This document shows positions 10,590 through 21,222 of a DNA stretch of 64,000 nucleotides, in pieces. This stretch comes from Paulinella micropora (lineage: Eukaryota > Cercozoa > Imbricatea > Euglyphida). Both the position numbers and the translations under genes were made by a program. Position 1 is the first letter of the stretch, and the number at the start of each line of letters is the position of its first letter. The stretch is from positions 1,209,030-1,273,029 of the forward strand of contig BJOX01000035.1 in the NCBI GenBank assembly GCA_009731375.1, given 5' to 3'. Under the pieces are notes generated by a model that was not told the origin of the DNA, did not search any database, and was given only the letters and a program-made list of their open reading frames with translations.

Positions 10590-13250
10590 TTACAATGCGA
10601 CTTTAACACCAAACTTTGCGAGAAATTCTTTCACCAACTTCACCGAGATTTGGTCAGCAAGGTAATTGAATTTTTCGTACGTGAAATTTATTTTGGTAAA
10701 TAAATCCGCGATGTTTTCCTCCGTCGGTACCCGGAACAACTTGACAACTCCCTCCTTAACCAACTTTTCGAGCAGGTGGTACCTGACATCGATATGTTTG
10801 GTTCGGGACTCCCCTAACCCCCTTTCTGAGAGGATGATAGTCCCCTCATTGTCCTCGAACAAGGGGGTGAAACCTCTTATGGGAAAACCGATGTCACGGA
10901 GAGACTGTCTTAAAGCAAGCAACTCCCTTACTGCTTCATTAGCGGATACGGTCTCCGACTCAAGGGTAGATTGAGCTATTACAGTTTGAAGTTTAGAGAA
11001 CCATGCCACCGGTGCCCCGTTGAAGAGAAAGATGTACCCAGAACGGGACTTCCTTGTAACCTTTTCTCCGGCAAAATCTGAGTCGACGTATCCCACGAGG
11101 GGGTGTTCGCCTATCAGCTTTTCGACATTGGCGATAACGGGGACATTGAAAGCATTGACTTCTGTGGCTTCACATGAGTAAAGCTCAAGTGCATTTTCTG
11201 CGGCCGATGGTCCTTCGGCCGGTCTCCATGAATAGGGGTTTTGGGGACAAAGAACCCTTCCGTCAACATCTTGACTAGCCTCCTATCACCCCGTCTGAAA
11301 TATAGGGCTCTCCGGGTCAGCAACCACAAAAACATACGGTGAACCATGACATAAGATATTTCAGGGGATGGGACTTGTTGTTTTGCAGCTATACTCAAAG
11401 GACAGATCAAGAGAGGTCGGGTGTGAACAGCAAGGAAGATAAGCATGCCAATCAAACATCTAAGGTCGTATTTGAGCAGACGGTGACCAACTTTCAGGGG
11501 GGCAGGGTTTTCTGAGGTGAAAGGGGTTTTAGCAGGCACCTCCTTCATATGATCTAACTCGTCTAAAATGAGAAGTTCATATTTTCGTTGATGCAGTAAA
11601 ATCCCTTTCTCAGATTGGACAATCTGGATGTTCTTGAATTCCGTGGCCTTCCCTAAGTTTTTACACCTGAAACCATGCTTTTTCATGCTCTCTGCAAGAC
11701 TTATGTGTTTGGATTCATCAGCGGCATGCAGACCATCATCTACATGAAAAGAGAGAAGCTGCGTACTTATGGGGTCCTTGGCATGTTTGATAAAAGAAGC
11801 CCGGTCAAGGGAGAAAGTAATAAAAGCTTGCTTTCCGACTAACTCCTTTAACATCAAATCATACCATAATCTTCCCGCCTCAGGGTGACCATAAAGGGCC
11901 TTCCGGAGGAGCCAAACAAAACCTTCTCTCTCAAAACCCGGGGGGGGGGGGGGTTTACATAAATGTCATAAGGCATTTTGGCATGTAAGTATGCGGTGGT
12001 GAAGTCAATTAACCACAAGTCTATTCCGAAGCAGGCAGCATAGGCAATGATAAGAAGGATAGTACGATGGTGAGCGGTAGGTGAGTATGTGCGCTTGGGA
12101 TCATATTGCAATCCCGCTTTCAGGAGATCCCCCCTTAGGGTGATTCTAGCTTTATGATATTCGTCGCTCGTTCCTTGTTGCTTAACAGTGTCTATCCATT
12201 TTAGAGGAATAATGGGAGTGCCTGACTTTCTCGCCTCGCTCTCCTTCCTCCATTCAAAAGCTTTGAGCGTCTCTTGCTGTCTGACTTCTGTCTCTCTCGC
12301 TTGTCTCCTATCTTTCGGCTTCTGCACGACGGGAAATTCCGGAATTTGCTCGGTGACCAGGCAATAATTGATTCTCTCTTCTTTCGCACAGACGGAGATA
12401 TGTTTATTTCTGGTTCTCCCGTGGATTAGGTTCTCCTGAGAAATGTTTCCTTGCTCATGAGACCTCCATCCCGGGGGATGTTTGTCCTTTTCCGCAGCTA
12501 TCCTAACTCTCTCCCCCTCGGCATGGCCGAATTCAATGGTTACACTGGGGTCGTGACGTGCCGGTTCGATAATAGCCTGCGGTACAAGAGAAGGGGGGGC
12601 TGCTCCCCCTGAAATCTCGTACTTTAAAATTTCAGAATCTATTATCTTCTCCGTAACGCCATCATCAAACTTAACGTGATGGGCTGGGAACAGTTTATTC
12701 CTCCTGACAACCGGGGCAGTCGGGGCAAGAGTAACTCCCTTCCGCAAAGTAGAATCCCACTTACCTCCATAAGTGGATTTGGCCCACTCTTCCCCGAAAG
12801 CTCGTGCCGGGATCTGGACAATCTCCCAGACAAAATGACTTTAAGTTTAGGTTTTCTCCCCCTCTTTCCCGCTACCCTGACACCTTTCTCCCCCTGATTC
12901 ATGCTCCCTATATCTCGTGAAGACGGAGCAGGGGGAATGAGATCAGGGAGATTACTGAAATCTCGACTTTTGACATCGTTTTCGTCACTATCGCTAGCAA
13001 CGATCACCGAATCGTCATCACTTTCAGGTCCTTTCTGAGGTGTCATGGACGTCATGGGGGCGTTCTCTGTACTTTCACTATTGTTAGCAGCAACTACGGC
13101 AGGTCGGGTAGATGTACTATGTGTAGCTACTGGTACGTCAACGCTAACATTCTCTTTTGGTGGTGTGTTAACTGGGGACAGAACAGCAGAGGGTGTGGTC
13201 GATTTCCATCCGACCGAAAACATATCCTCCTGTGCTGTTCCTTCGAGGTG
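10590..13250 (-). pseudogene. Element A pol 3' part: RT and RNase H (frameshifted)
   Basis: Reverse transcriptase and RNase H of copia type. RT motifs include the conserved KARITLRGDLLKAGLQYDP region, IDLWLIDFTTAYLHA with the first catalytic Asp, and FHVDDGLHA with the Asp pair. RNase H has GYVDSDFAG, ESETVSANEA and FEDNEGT, the acidic residues of the active site. Frame breaks lie in the C/G homopolymer at about 11939-11953 and at about 11205. Apart from these the domains read through, so the homopolymer break could be an assembly error. The part from 12750 to 13250 is the charged integrase/RT linker (a VKSRDFSNLPDLIPPAPSS-type segment), ending at element B. Confidence 0.88.
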
Positions 13251-13255
13251 TTTGG

Positions 13256-13651
13256 AGTAAGTACACTAGTAGACATTAGTCTCCGGATACTTGAATAATC
13301 GTTTGCGCTGAGGCACTTTGATCAAAGGTTGAAGGAACAATAATGAATTTAATCAATGGTTAGAAACCAATGACTGAAACTCAATCTAATTTACCATAAA
13401 TTTATAGTGAAATAAATACCACAAATTTATATACTGATCTTGTGGTCAGAAATTCAAGTGATGATTCAGTATGGGCCAATCTATACTAACTGGCAACTAA
13501 TTGTGAATAACGGTAATATCAACGTAACGAATAATAATTATGATACGAAATATGAAAATGGTAATGAATATGATCCGGTCAAATATAAATGTTATGTCGT
13601 GAAATTGACCATAAAAGGTAACAATATATTTAGTAAATATTATTGCTTACT
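13256..13651 (-). repeat. 3' LTR of element B
   Basis: 396 bp, with short inverted ends AGTAAG/CTTACT. It contains AT-rich sequence and the same reading-frame start found in the 5' LTR. Confidence 0.93.
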
Positions 13652-13662
13652 CTCCCCCTCGG
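13652..13662 (-). other. Polypurine tract of element B
   Basis: CCGAGGGGGAG on the minus strand abuts the 3' LTR, as expected for plus-strand priming. Confidence 0.8.
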
Positions 13663-13893
13663 CATAACATATATGTATATGTATATTATCTTTAAGTTAC
13701 TAACATGATTGGCCATATGAAACTATATGTAAACTAGCGATTCATGATGATGAAGTATGATACATGTTAATGTTGCATTAACACTAAAAATGAAAAAAAA
13801 TAATTCGTAAGCATCAAAGGATGCAGGTCCTTGCAGCGGTGTAGCAAGTCTGTTGAATAAATTCATCCTAAGTGTCTGTAAAAGCTAGAGGCA

Positions 13894-16800
13894 TTAAACC
13901 TCAAACTGCGGTAAAGCGTCCTTGAGCAACACCGTAAACTGTGCGACTAGTTCCAAGAAACGTGGCGTCGGTAGTGACTTCGTCAGCATGTCCGCCAGAT
14001 TGTCCTTCGTCGAAACGTGTCGTACGATCACTTCGCCAGCCCGTACTCGTTCTACCACGTAATGGTGTTTGAGTGCTAAGTGGCGTGTGCGATCAGTGGC
14101 CATGCCGTTCGTTGCGTTCAGGACCGCCCCCCGGTTGTCGTTATTGATAGTTGATGGCGTCGGCAACGGAATTCCAACGTCCTTGCACATATGCAATATC
14201 GCGATTGCTGTTCGGCATGTCGTTGAGTTGGCGATCGTTTCAGCATCCTGAGTCGATAGTGCGACTGTGGGTTGGCGCTTCGAACTCCATGCGATGGGCC
14301 CAGTCGTCATGTGCAGTTGGCCGGTTCTTGATCGTCGCGTGTACTCACATGCGCCCAAGTTGGCATCGGAATACGATATAAGCTCGAAGCTGCGGGTCCG
14401 AAATGGGAAGAAAATCCCTCTAGGTGTTCGCAGAAATCTGAGGATGCGAGCTATTGCTGAGTACGCCACGTCAGGCTTCTTTGATGCGAGTACCGCCGCG
14501 TGGTTGACCGCGTAGGTGATGGCCGGTTGAGTCTGAGTCGCAGGCCAGAGAAGGGCGCCAAGCAAGCGAGGGAGCGAGAAACGCCGAAGCATAGCTTCTT
14601 TGCTGGCTGGGGGAGGGTCAGTCGTCGCTGTAGGGGTAGCGACTGGCTTGGCTTCTTGGAAGTTGAAATCCCTAAGCATGCCCTTAATGTACTCATGCTG
14701 ATGTATGAATATGCCCTCTGAAGTCCTAACAAACTGCAAGCCACAAAATGTTTTGACTTGTCCTAGGTCCTTCACTCTAAATGAATGTTTCAGTTTGGTG
14801 AACAGGGCATTGTGCTCGTCTTTGGTATTATGAAACACGAGCAAGTCATCAGTGCGAAGGAGTAGATAGGGGGGTAGTTTCTGTCTGCCTGTGACTGAAG
14901 GTAGGAAGAAAATGCATGGGTCTAATGTTGACTGTTTATATCCTATACTTCTCACATTAGTAGACACATGGTCAAACCACCTTCGCCCTGCCTGGGGGGT
15001 TCCGTACAGTGCTTTCTTCAACAATAGAATCATTGAAGGGTCGCTTTTGTTTTCGTACCCCTTAGGCGGAAAGGCGAAGGCAATGTCCTTCATATCTGCA
15101 TGGGAATAGGCTTGTGAAAAGTCGAGGTGAGAGATCATGAGGTCATTGAATGCAGCATAAGATACTAGTAGCAAAAGAAACATTGGTTGGGCGGTGGGGG
15201 AAGAGCATTCATATGGATTGTAATGAATGTATTCTTTCATCCTATTTCCTAAAGCTACTAGTCGCGATTTGTATTTCTCCTGACCTGTAGACTCATCTGT
15301 CTTTATGGCATCAACAAATGTTGTATGGACAGGAGGTACATTCGCTGTTATTGCTGCGGCTCGAGGTACCCATTGCAGTGCTTTGCATTCGAACAAACCT
15401 TGTAACTCGGCTAGTTGAGCAGCATGTACCTGAGGGTGTGACTTTATGGTTTTCTGTGGGATATGTAACACTCTTGTGAACAAACAATAGCTGTCCTGTC
15501 CTAAGGCCTCCTCTTCCTCCTCCTCAAACTCATGAGCAACAATAATGTGTGCGGTATGAGTGGGGTGGTTTGCTGGTGTTTGTTTCCTAAGCCTGGGCCC
15601 AGCAACTATGTTTGTTGAAGTTATTGCAGCACCATCCCATGTTTGTGGTATGCCCTTGTTACTACTCCATCTATCTGGTAGAGGGAATTGTGGTGCAGAT
15701 GAGGAGTGTTGGGCTGGGTTTGATGTTGCTCTGTTGTGTTGTGTCGTTTGCCGAGGTGCTGTGTTCGTCTTTTTCTCTTGTGCAACCGTTGTTGCTGGAG
15801 TGGGAGCAAATGCATTTGGTGGGGGATGGAGTGAGCCAAAATATGGGCTTGGTTGCACGTAAAGACTTGAAGTGGCCTTGGTGGTGTGTGGGGTTGTCGT
15901 GTCATCGTCCAGTGTGTCGAGTGTGTTTTGTGAGGAATGTGGCAGTTGGTTTGTTGGCCACCAGCCACTGGGTGTGTTGGAGTCCTGAAATTGTGGCAGT
16001 TGGTCCTCGTTTTTCCACTGGACTGACTGGGTAGATGGTATGCTAGTGGTAGGAGGCGAGGTGGAGGATGTTATGTTGTGCGACACTAGTAGTGGTTGCC
16101 AAGGTCGTGCAGGTATTTTGCATGTGTAGCCACGAGTCATTGTATCGAAACGAACATTACGTTTTTCTACTGTGGCTGTCTGTTTGGTGTCGTGAATGAG
16201 GATTTTATAGACTCGACGAAATATGTTGTAGCCAATGAGAGTACCTGGCACGGCGACAGGCTGTGCTTTCGTCGTTTCCATTTTCACCCAGGCGAGGCAT
16301 CCGAAAGGTTGCACGAACGATTGCACAGGTTTTCGGCCCATAAGCAATTCCCAAGGGGATTTGCCTTTGTCCTTACCTCTGCAAAGGGGCGTGACCATTC
16401 GTATGGCTAGTGTCGCTTTATGTGTGTCCTCCCAAAATGTGTTAGGCAGGCCTGCATCTAACTGTGCTGCTAGTGCGCGTGTGTCGTCTGTCCTATTCAT
16501 TCTTTCAGCAAAGGGGTTCATGTTAGGCTCGTTACGTGTGGTGGTTTTGAGGATGATGCCGTGTTTGTCTGTATAGTCTTTTAGTACTTTAGAGACAAAC
16601 TCGCCATCTGCTCTTATCTGCTTTAGTTTGTTGCCTGACTGTCGTTCAAAGAAAGCAAATATGCGTGTTAAATGTGGCATGTAAAGCTTAGCTTCGCGGG
16701 TAGGTGTGTAGAGGTCACAAGCAAACTTAGAGCGAGAACATGTCACTCCCCCTCTGTAGTAGTTACCGTATCTTGACATTACGGGGAATGGGCCGCTGAA

Positions 16801-19800
16801 ATCTATGTTGAGTGCTTCACCTTGCTTATATTCTAGGTCTAGATAGTTACCTCTGTACATAGGGGGTTTGTTAGGTTTGCCCCTATTGCATCCATGACAT
16901 GCACGTACCAGACGCATCCAATCTTTGCCAGCGATGCGTCTGCCTACGCTCTTTGCAAACTCGTTCATTATGAGTGGGTTTGCATGCATCAGAGCTCTGT
17001 GTAGGATCATTGGATCGTACGGTGCATGTGATGGGAGAGGATTGACTGACCATAATGCAAGGTCTGGTAGGTTGTCGATGGTTGCAGCCAGTGACAGTTG
17101 TTCTCTCTGCTTGTACCTGTATGGTATATATCTTTGATGAGGGTCAAGTGGTGTCATTCCTGGCTTATCTAACTCGTATAGCAAGTGTGAATTGAGCCTC
17201 CCCCTTGCTAGTATGTTCTTCTTGTCAAGTGTTATGGGCTTGTCATAGATGAATACTTGACCATTTTGATGGATGATTGTTTTGTGCATGTCATGGTCAA
17301 GGCGTGGGGTGGGAACAAGGTTGAATGGTAATGACGGTGATATGAGTGAGTTGGGAAATGACTGTTTAACCGATTGACCATAAACATTGAGCCACGTCGG
17401 AGTGGCAGTAGCCCGCGTCCTCACCGGAAGCGGCTTACCAGATATGTTATTGAGGAAAGCCGGTTTCTCTTCGCGGATAGACTTGGGGTCGATAGGCGCC
17501 TTCTCATGGAATAGCCATCGGTTGCATGCGCTGTCGACCACGTCAGGGGGATTGCCGTCGGCCATTAGCACATAGTTGACCATAGGGCGCTTGAGCTCTG
17601 CCCGTTCTAAGTCCATTGTCTCCTGCATCCATCTGTTGTATTCGTCCATGTTCTTGAACTCCAAATATTCCAGCTCTGGATGCCTGTTGACGTAGTATTG
17701 CCACTCGCGTACGTTGGCGAAGTCCAGGGCGGGTGGGTAGAGATAGTTCTCATGTTCAGGGTCGTCGAGCTCCGGGTCGTCGATGTCGTCAGTTGCATCT
17801 TCGTCAGGGATGGTTGCTACGTCTGTGGTATCTTCTTTCGGGTCCCTTATTGCTTCTAATTCGTCAAATACGTCTGCCATTAACACGAATTCGAATGTGT
17901 GTGAGTAGTCATGACGTCGTAGGCGTTCGCGTAGTTCTTCAGCTTCCACACGTCCGGCAGGTGGGTAATAGTTGAGCGGTGGTCTCACGTTGTCGTTGAA
18001 CAGTGGTTCTATTTCAGGTGTGTATGGTGCTGGAGGCGGTGAACGCTTCACATCGGACGGCGTGTCGGGTATGTTGAGTATGCGTTTCAGTTGCTTCTCC
18101 AGTTGTTCTCGCCATCTTTCGCCTGCTGCACCTACACCGTAGGGTTCGTGCTGTTCTTGTCCGGTCTCATCTGTTCCGCTTGGAGGTGGTGGGAGCATAG
18201 TCCATGGTGGGTCCGTCTCGTTGATTGTATACGCTTCGTCGAAGTTGGGTATGTCCGGCGTGGTAGCGGCGAGCGCAGCTAAGTTCGCATTCGGTGTCGA
18301 AGAGGTCACCTCGTAGTCTTCTTCGTTTTCCGTGAAGTTAAGGTGGGCGTGTGATTGTGCCATTGTGGCCGTCCTGGGGTCCACACGTCTCCCCCTCGTC
18401 GTAAATTCATCTAGGCTCATCGCCATATCTACCATTGTGGGTGTGTCTATGAACAGTGGTGCGTGTGGTCCACCTTCACGGTAACGTAACAGATGTTGAA
18501 ATGCGAGGTCGCCTAGCTCGGGCTGGTCCGTTGGTATGCCGAGTAGATCGTATCTCGTTCCCCTTTCTCGAAGTCGGTTGATGAGTGGATGCCGCTTGGC
18601 CATGTTGCAGAACTCTTTGTGTGCCGGCCAATCGGTCCTCTGATGATCGGTGTTGCAGTAGTAGACGAGTTGACATCCGCTGCAACGCTTCAGTTTCCCT
18701 TCTTGGTTGCCGCAGTAGGTGCAATCCCATCTAATGCTGCCGCGTCTGGTTTCGCGTATAGTCTTGCAGTCGACGCAGTCTGGTTTGGTTAGTGCCCAGT
18801 TCTCCGGGAGTAGTCGGAAGTCCTTCACGATGCTCCAGTAGGCCAGCTCATCGGTGGTAGGGTGACGAAAGCAATGATGTGCATCTGTCCAAGCGAAGGT
18901 GTATCGTCGTTCTGTTGGCTGTGAAACTCCAGGTACACGTCTGTATTGCACTGGTTGGCCGTAGGGTAATGCTTCGATGGCTTGTATGCGACTTATTGCG
19001 TCCTTGTTGTCCGTAGATGCATTCGCTGAGGTCGTCGTCGGGGCCAACGGGGTAAAGCACTCGGTCTGCAGGTTCGGTGGGATAGGTACCGTGAAACTTG
19101 AAATGGGCGATTCCTCATTGTATGCCATTGACGGGGTAGGCGGTGTTTCGCTCATCGAGGTGTCCTCTGCGCTGGTTGAACTCAACTGTCGCTGTCGATG
19201 TTCTCCGATGGGCGTTGAGGTAGGTTGCTCTTCTTGACGGTCTTGCTCTGATGTCGTCCTGTCTTCCGGTGCAGGTGAGCTCATAAAGCTCTGTGTTGGC
19301 ACGCGCGGGGATTGTGTAGTTGTTTCCGGCGGTTGTTGCGGTGAACTACCTGGTTCACGTCGTGCTCGTCTCGGGCATCTTGTCCGCAGTACGATGTGCT
19401 CAATACCTGTTGAGCCGGGCGCGTCTTGAACTAGCAGCGATGGTAACATCCACGGATCCGTTCTTGGAAGGAAATAGTTGAGGGGTGTTCCAAGGGGGCA
19501 CCAAGGTCGCGGCCAATGGGCAGGTGGGACAGGGAATCCTTGTGGGATCGCTCGAAATGCGTCCCGCATGCGCGTCCATTGAACGTAGGCACGTCTGTAG
19601 TCGTTCTCGTCCATGCGTTGTGTGATTGTCAGCGAGCTCCATGGGATGTCTGGGCGTCTCGTCGGGTCTTCCACGTAATCAGGGTGCGGTGCGGGCGATG
19701 CTTCAGTGGGGGTGGGAGGGTTATAGGTATCAGAAGTGGGTGTTAGAGGAGACAGTTGGATAGGTCCTGCTCTATTTCTGTACCTACTTCCCCTTTGTAC

Positions 19801-21222
19801 GTAGGCTACTTCTTCTTGCGATGGTTCGTCCTCCTCTGGTCCGGGTCGTTCGTCGTCGGAGTCGGCGGAATGCATCAGCCATGTCTCGGGTGGGTCGCCT
19901 GTTGGATCATCGACGTCGTCCGTGGCTTCCACTTCGGTTGTCGCGTTGGCTTGTCCGCTCGATCGTTGAATCCGTCTTGTGTTGGTCTGTCTAGGTTGGC
20001 CTCCACGTCCTCGTTGATTCGGTCCTCCCCCTCGACCACCGCGACGTGTGTTCGAGTTTGGCTGCGTGGGTCGTCTGCGGACTGGGCATTCAGCCCCAGA
20101 GTGTTTCGGTCGGCCCTCGCAGACTCGTTTCATGCAGGTGGATCGACACTGGGCCGCAATGTGTCCTCGTCGGTTGCAGTTGAGACATCGGATGTCTTTG
20201 TTGATAGCAACGGGTGTGGCCGAAGTGAACAGGGCTGTCGAGGACCTAGATGAGGCAGCAGAGAGTTGGTTAGCATGGTATGCTTGTAAGATGAGTGAAC
20301 ATATCTCATTATAACGTGGTTTGTCAGCATCAGCACGAGACCAATACATAGTTCCCCCTACATCCCCCATAGATAGAGAGGCGCACTCCTTAAGTTTAAA
20401 GAGCAAGAATACGACTCTGAATTCATCAGGTAGAGGCACTCCTCTTGACTGTAGGCGCTCGAAGCGTTGGGTCAAGAGCTCCATCCATGTTGGTAGGCCA
20501 TTGCTTGACTTCAGCTTTGTCTCGAACAGCTGCATTAGTAGGCGAGCGATGGAAACCGATCCTTTGCTGCCGAATCGCTCGCAGATCGCTGTCCAGATCA
20601 CCGCTGGGTTGGTTCCTGCTCGTTGGACGGTCAGTAGAGCTGTCGACTCTTGGCATGCTTCCACAAGGAAGCAGCGGACATGGATCTGTGCTTTGATGTA
20701 GTCTGCTTGGCTGAAAAGTGTATCCAGGTCAGTTGGTACGTTGATAGTAGGCAAGAGGGCGGGTGCTTGGCTACCTGAGGACGGGTTGGTCGAGGATGGG
20801 CTGCTTGAGGACGAGCTGGTCAGTGATGACGAGCTGCTCGATGATGAGTCGCCACGTCTCGATCCGTATGCTTCATCGTCTTCGTCGTCATCGCTCCTCC
20901 TTCTCGACTGTCTTGCTGTCGAGGTGTCTTGCTGTCGTGCTGACAGTCCAGATCCAGTAATGTTGTTAGGGGCGGGGGGGGGGGGTCTTAGTCCAGTAGT
21001 TCTGGTACTTGCGTAGATTGCAGCAATCTCTTGTACCGAGTAGGGCGATTCTTGGTCTTCCAGAAGTAGTATGTAGCGTGCGTCCACGCCCAATAAAAAA
21101 GTGAAAAATTGGAATTTCCAAAGGTCAAATTCATCGATGGGTCTTTTCGGGAATTTCGGTAGCTTGAGTTGGTAACGGGGCGCATCCAAGGCTCCATAAC
21201 CAGTAAGTACACTAGTAGACAT
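13894..21222 (-). CDS. gag-pol: Element B gag-pol polyprotein with MYND finger
   Basis: A single frame of 2442 codons; the first Met lies 21 nt inside the 5' LTR. Order: gag (about 1-400) with a CCHC knuckle CLNCNRRGHIAAQC near 343-356 and a second Cys/His motif; a long Pro/Thr/Ser-rich region; a MYND-type zinc finger near 829-870 (CTYC, CSGC, YYCNTDHQ, DWPAHKEFC); acidic linker; protease near 1230 with VVDSAC, where Ala replaces the usual Gly of DSG; integrase with RACHGC zinc site, NIDFSG, RADGEF and NPFAERMNR as the D,D,E residues (about 1410-1620); RT (about 1950-2190) with LDFSQAYSHAD and RTDDLLVF; RNase H (about 2290-2430) with YSDANLGA, STQDAETIAN, NNDNRGA. It supplies capsid, protease, integrase and polymerase for copying via RNA. 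The RT motif is RTDD where copia usually has YVDD. Gag and pol share one frame, so no frameshift is needed. It is about 1000 residues longer than typical copia polyproteins. Confidence 0.93.
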   Translation of the reverse strand: MSTSVLTGYGALDAPRYQLKLPKFPKRPIDEFDLWKFQFFTFLLGVDARYILLLEDQESPYSVQEIAAIYASTRTTGLRPPPPAPNNITGSGLSARQQDTSTARQSRRRSDDDEDDEAYGSRRGDSSSSSSSSLTSSSSSSPSSTNPSSGSQAPALLPTINVPTDLDTLFSQADYIKAQIHVRCFLVEACQESTALLTVQRAGTNPAVIWTAICERFGSKGSVSIARLLMQLFETKLKSSNGLPTWMELLTQRFERLQSRGVPLPDEFRVVFLLFKLKECASLSMGDVGGTMYWSRADADKPRYNEICSLILQAYHANQLSAASSRSSTALFTSATPVAINKDIRCLNCNRRGHIAAQCRSTCMKRVCEGRPKHSGAECPVRRRPTQPNSNTRRGGRGGGPNQRGRGGQPRQTNTRRIQRSSGQANATTEVEATDDVDDPTGDPPETWLMHSADSDDERPGPEEDEPSQEEVAYVQRGSRYRNRAGPIQLSPLTPTSDTYNPPTPTEASPAPHPDYVEDPTRRPDIPWSSLTITQRMDENDYRRAYVQWTRMRDAFRAIPQGFPVPPAHWPRPWCPLGTPLNYFLPRTDPWMLPSLLVQDAPGSTGIEHIVLRTRCPRRARREPGSSPQQPPETTTQSPRVPTQSFMSSPAPEDRTTSEQDRQEEQPTSTPIGEHRQRQLSSTSAEDTSMSETPPTPSMAYNEESPISSFTVPIPPNLQTECFTPLAPTTTSANASTDNKDAISRIQAIEALPYGQPVQYRRVPGVSQPTERRYTFAWTDAHHCFRHPTTDELAYWSIVKDFRLLPENWALTKPDCVDCKTIRETRRGSIRWDCTYCGNQEGKLKRCSGCQLVYYCNTDHQRTDWPAHKEFCNMAKRHPLINRLRERGTRYDLLGIPTDQPELGDLAFQHLLRYREGGPHAPLFIDTPTMVDMAMSLDEFTTRGRRVDPRTATMAQSHAHLNFTENEEDYEVTSSTPNANLAALAATTPDIPNFDEAYTINETDPPWTMLPPPPSGTDETGQEQHEPYGVGAAGERWREQLEKQLKRILNIPDTPSDVKRSPPPAPYTPEIEPLFNDNVRPPLNYYPPAGRVEAEELRERLRRHDYSHTFEFVLMADVFDELEAIRDPKEDTTDVATIPDEDATDDIDDPELDDPEHENYLYPPALDFANVREWQYYVNRHPELEYLEFKNMDEYNRWMQETMDLERAELKRPMVNYVLMADGNPPDVVDSACNRWLFHEKAPIDPKSIREEKPAFLNNISGKPLPVRTRATATPTWLNVYGQSVKQSFPNSLISPSLPFNLVPTPRLDHDMHKTIIHQNGQVFIYDKPITLDKKNILARGRLNSHLLYELDKPGMTPLDPHQRYIPYRYKQREQLSLAATIDNLPDLALWSVNPLPSHAPYDPMILHRALMHANPLIMNEFAKSVGRRIAGKDWMRLVRACHGCNRGKPNKPPMYRGNYLDLEYKQGEALNIDFSGPFPVMSRYGNYYRGGVTCSRSKFACDLYTPTREAKLYMPHLTRIFAFFERQSGNKLKQIRADGEFVSKVLKDYTDKHGIILKTTTRNEPNMNPFAERMNRTDDTRALAAQLDAGLPNTFWEDTHKATLAIRMVTPLCRGKDKGKSPWELLMGRKPVQSFVQPFGCLAWVKMETTKAQPVAVPGTLIGYNIFRRVYKILIHDTKQTATVEKRNVRFDTMTRGYTCKIPARPWQPLLVSHNITSSTSPPTTSIPSTQSVQWKNEDQLPQFQDSNTPSGWWPTNQLPHSSQNTLDTLDDDTTTPHTTKATSSLYVQPSPYFGSLHPPPNAFAPTPATTVAQEKKTNTAPRQTTQHNRATSNPAQHSSSAPQFPLPDRWSSNKGIPQTWDGAAITSTNIVAGPRLRKQTPANHPTHTAHIIVAHEFEEEEEEALGQDSYCLFTRVLHIPQKTIKSHPQVHAAQLAELQGLFECKALQWVPRAAAITANVPPVHTTFVDAIKTDESTGQEKYKSRLVALGNRMKEYIHYNPYECSSPTAQPMFLLLLVSYAAFNDLMISHLDFSQAYSHADMKDIAFAFPPKGYENKSDPSMILLLKKALYGTPQAGRRWFDHVSTNVRSIGYKQSTLDPCIFFLPSVTGRQKLPPYLLLRTDDLLVFHNTKDEHNALFTKLKHSFRVKDLGQVKTFCGLQFVRTSEGIFIHQHEYIKGMLRDFNFQEAKPVATPTATTDPPPASKEAMLRRFSLPRLLGALLWPATQTQPAITYAVNHAAVLASKKPDVAYSAIARILRFLRTPRGIFFPFRTRSFELISYSDANLGACEYTRRSRTGQLHMTTGPIAWSSKRQPTVALSTQDAETIANSTTCRTAIAILHMCKDVGIPLPTPSTINNDNRGAVLNATNGMATDRTRHLALKHHYVVERVRAGEVIVRHVSTKDNLADMLTKSLPTPRFLELVAQFTVLLKDALPQFEV
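21190..21201 (-). other. Primer-binding site of element B (half-tRNA-Met type)
   Basis: GGTTATGGAGC directly follows the 5' LTR on the minus strand. Its complement GCTCCATAACC resembles the anticodon arm (CAU) of initiator tRNA-Met. Drosophila copia primes from an internal tRNA-Met fragment in the same way. Here the site is also inside the gag frame. Confidence 0.6.
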
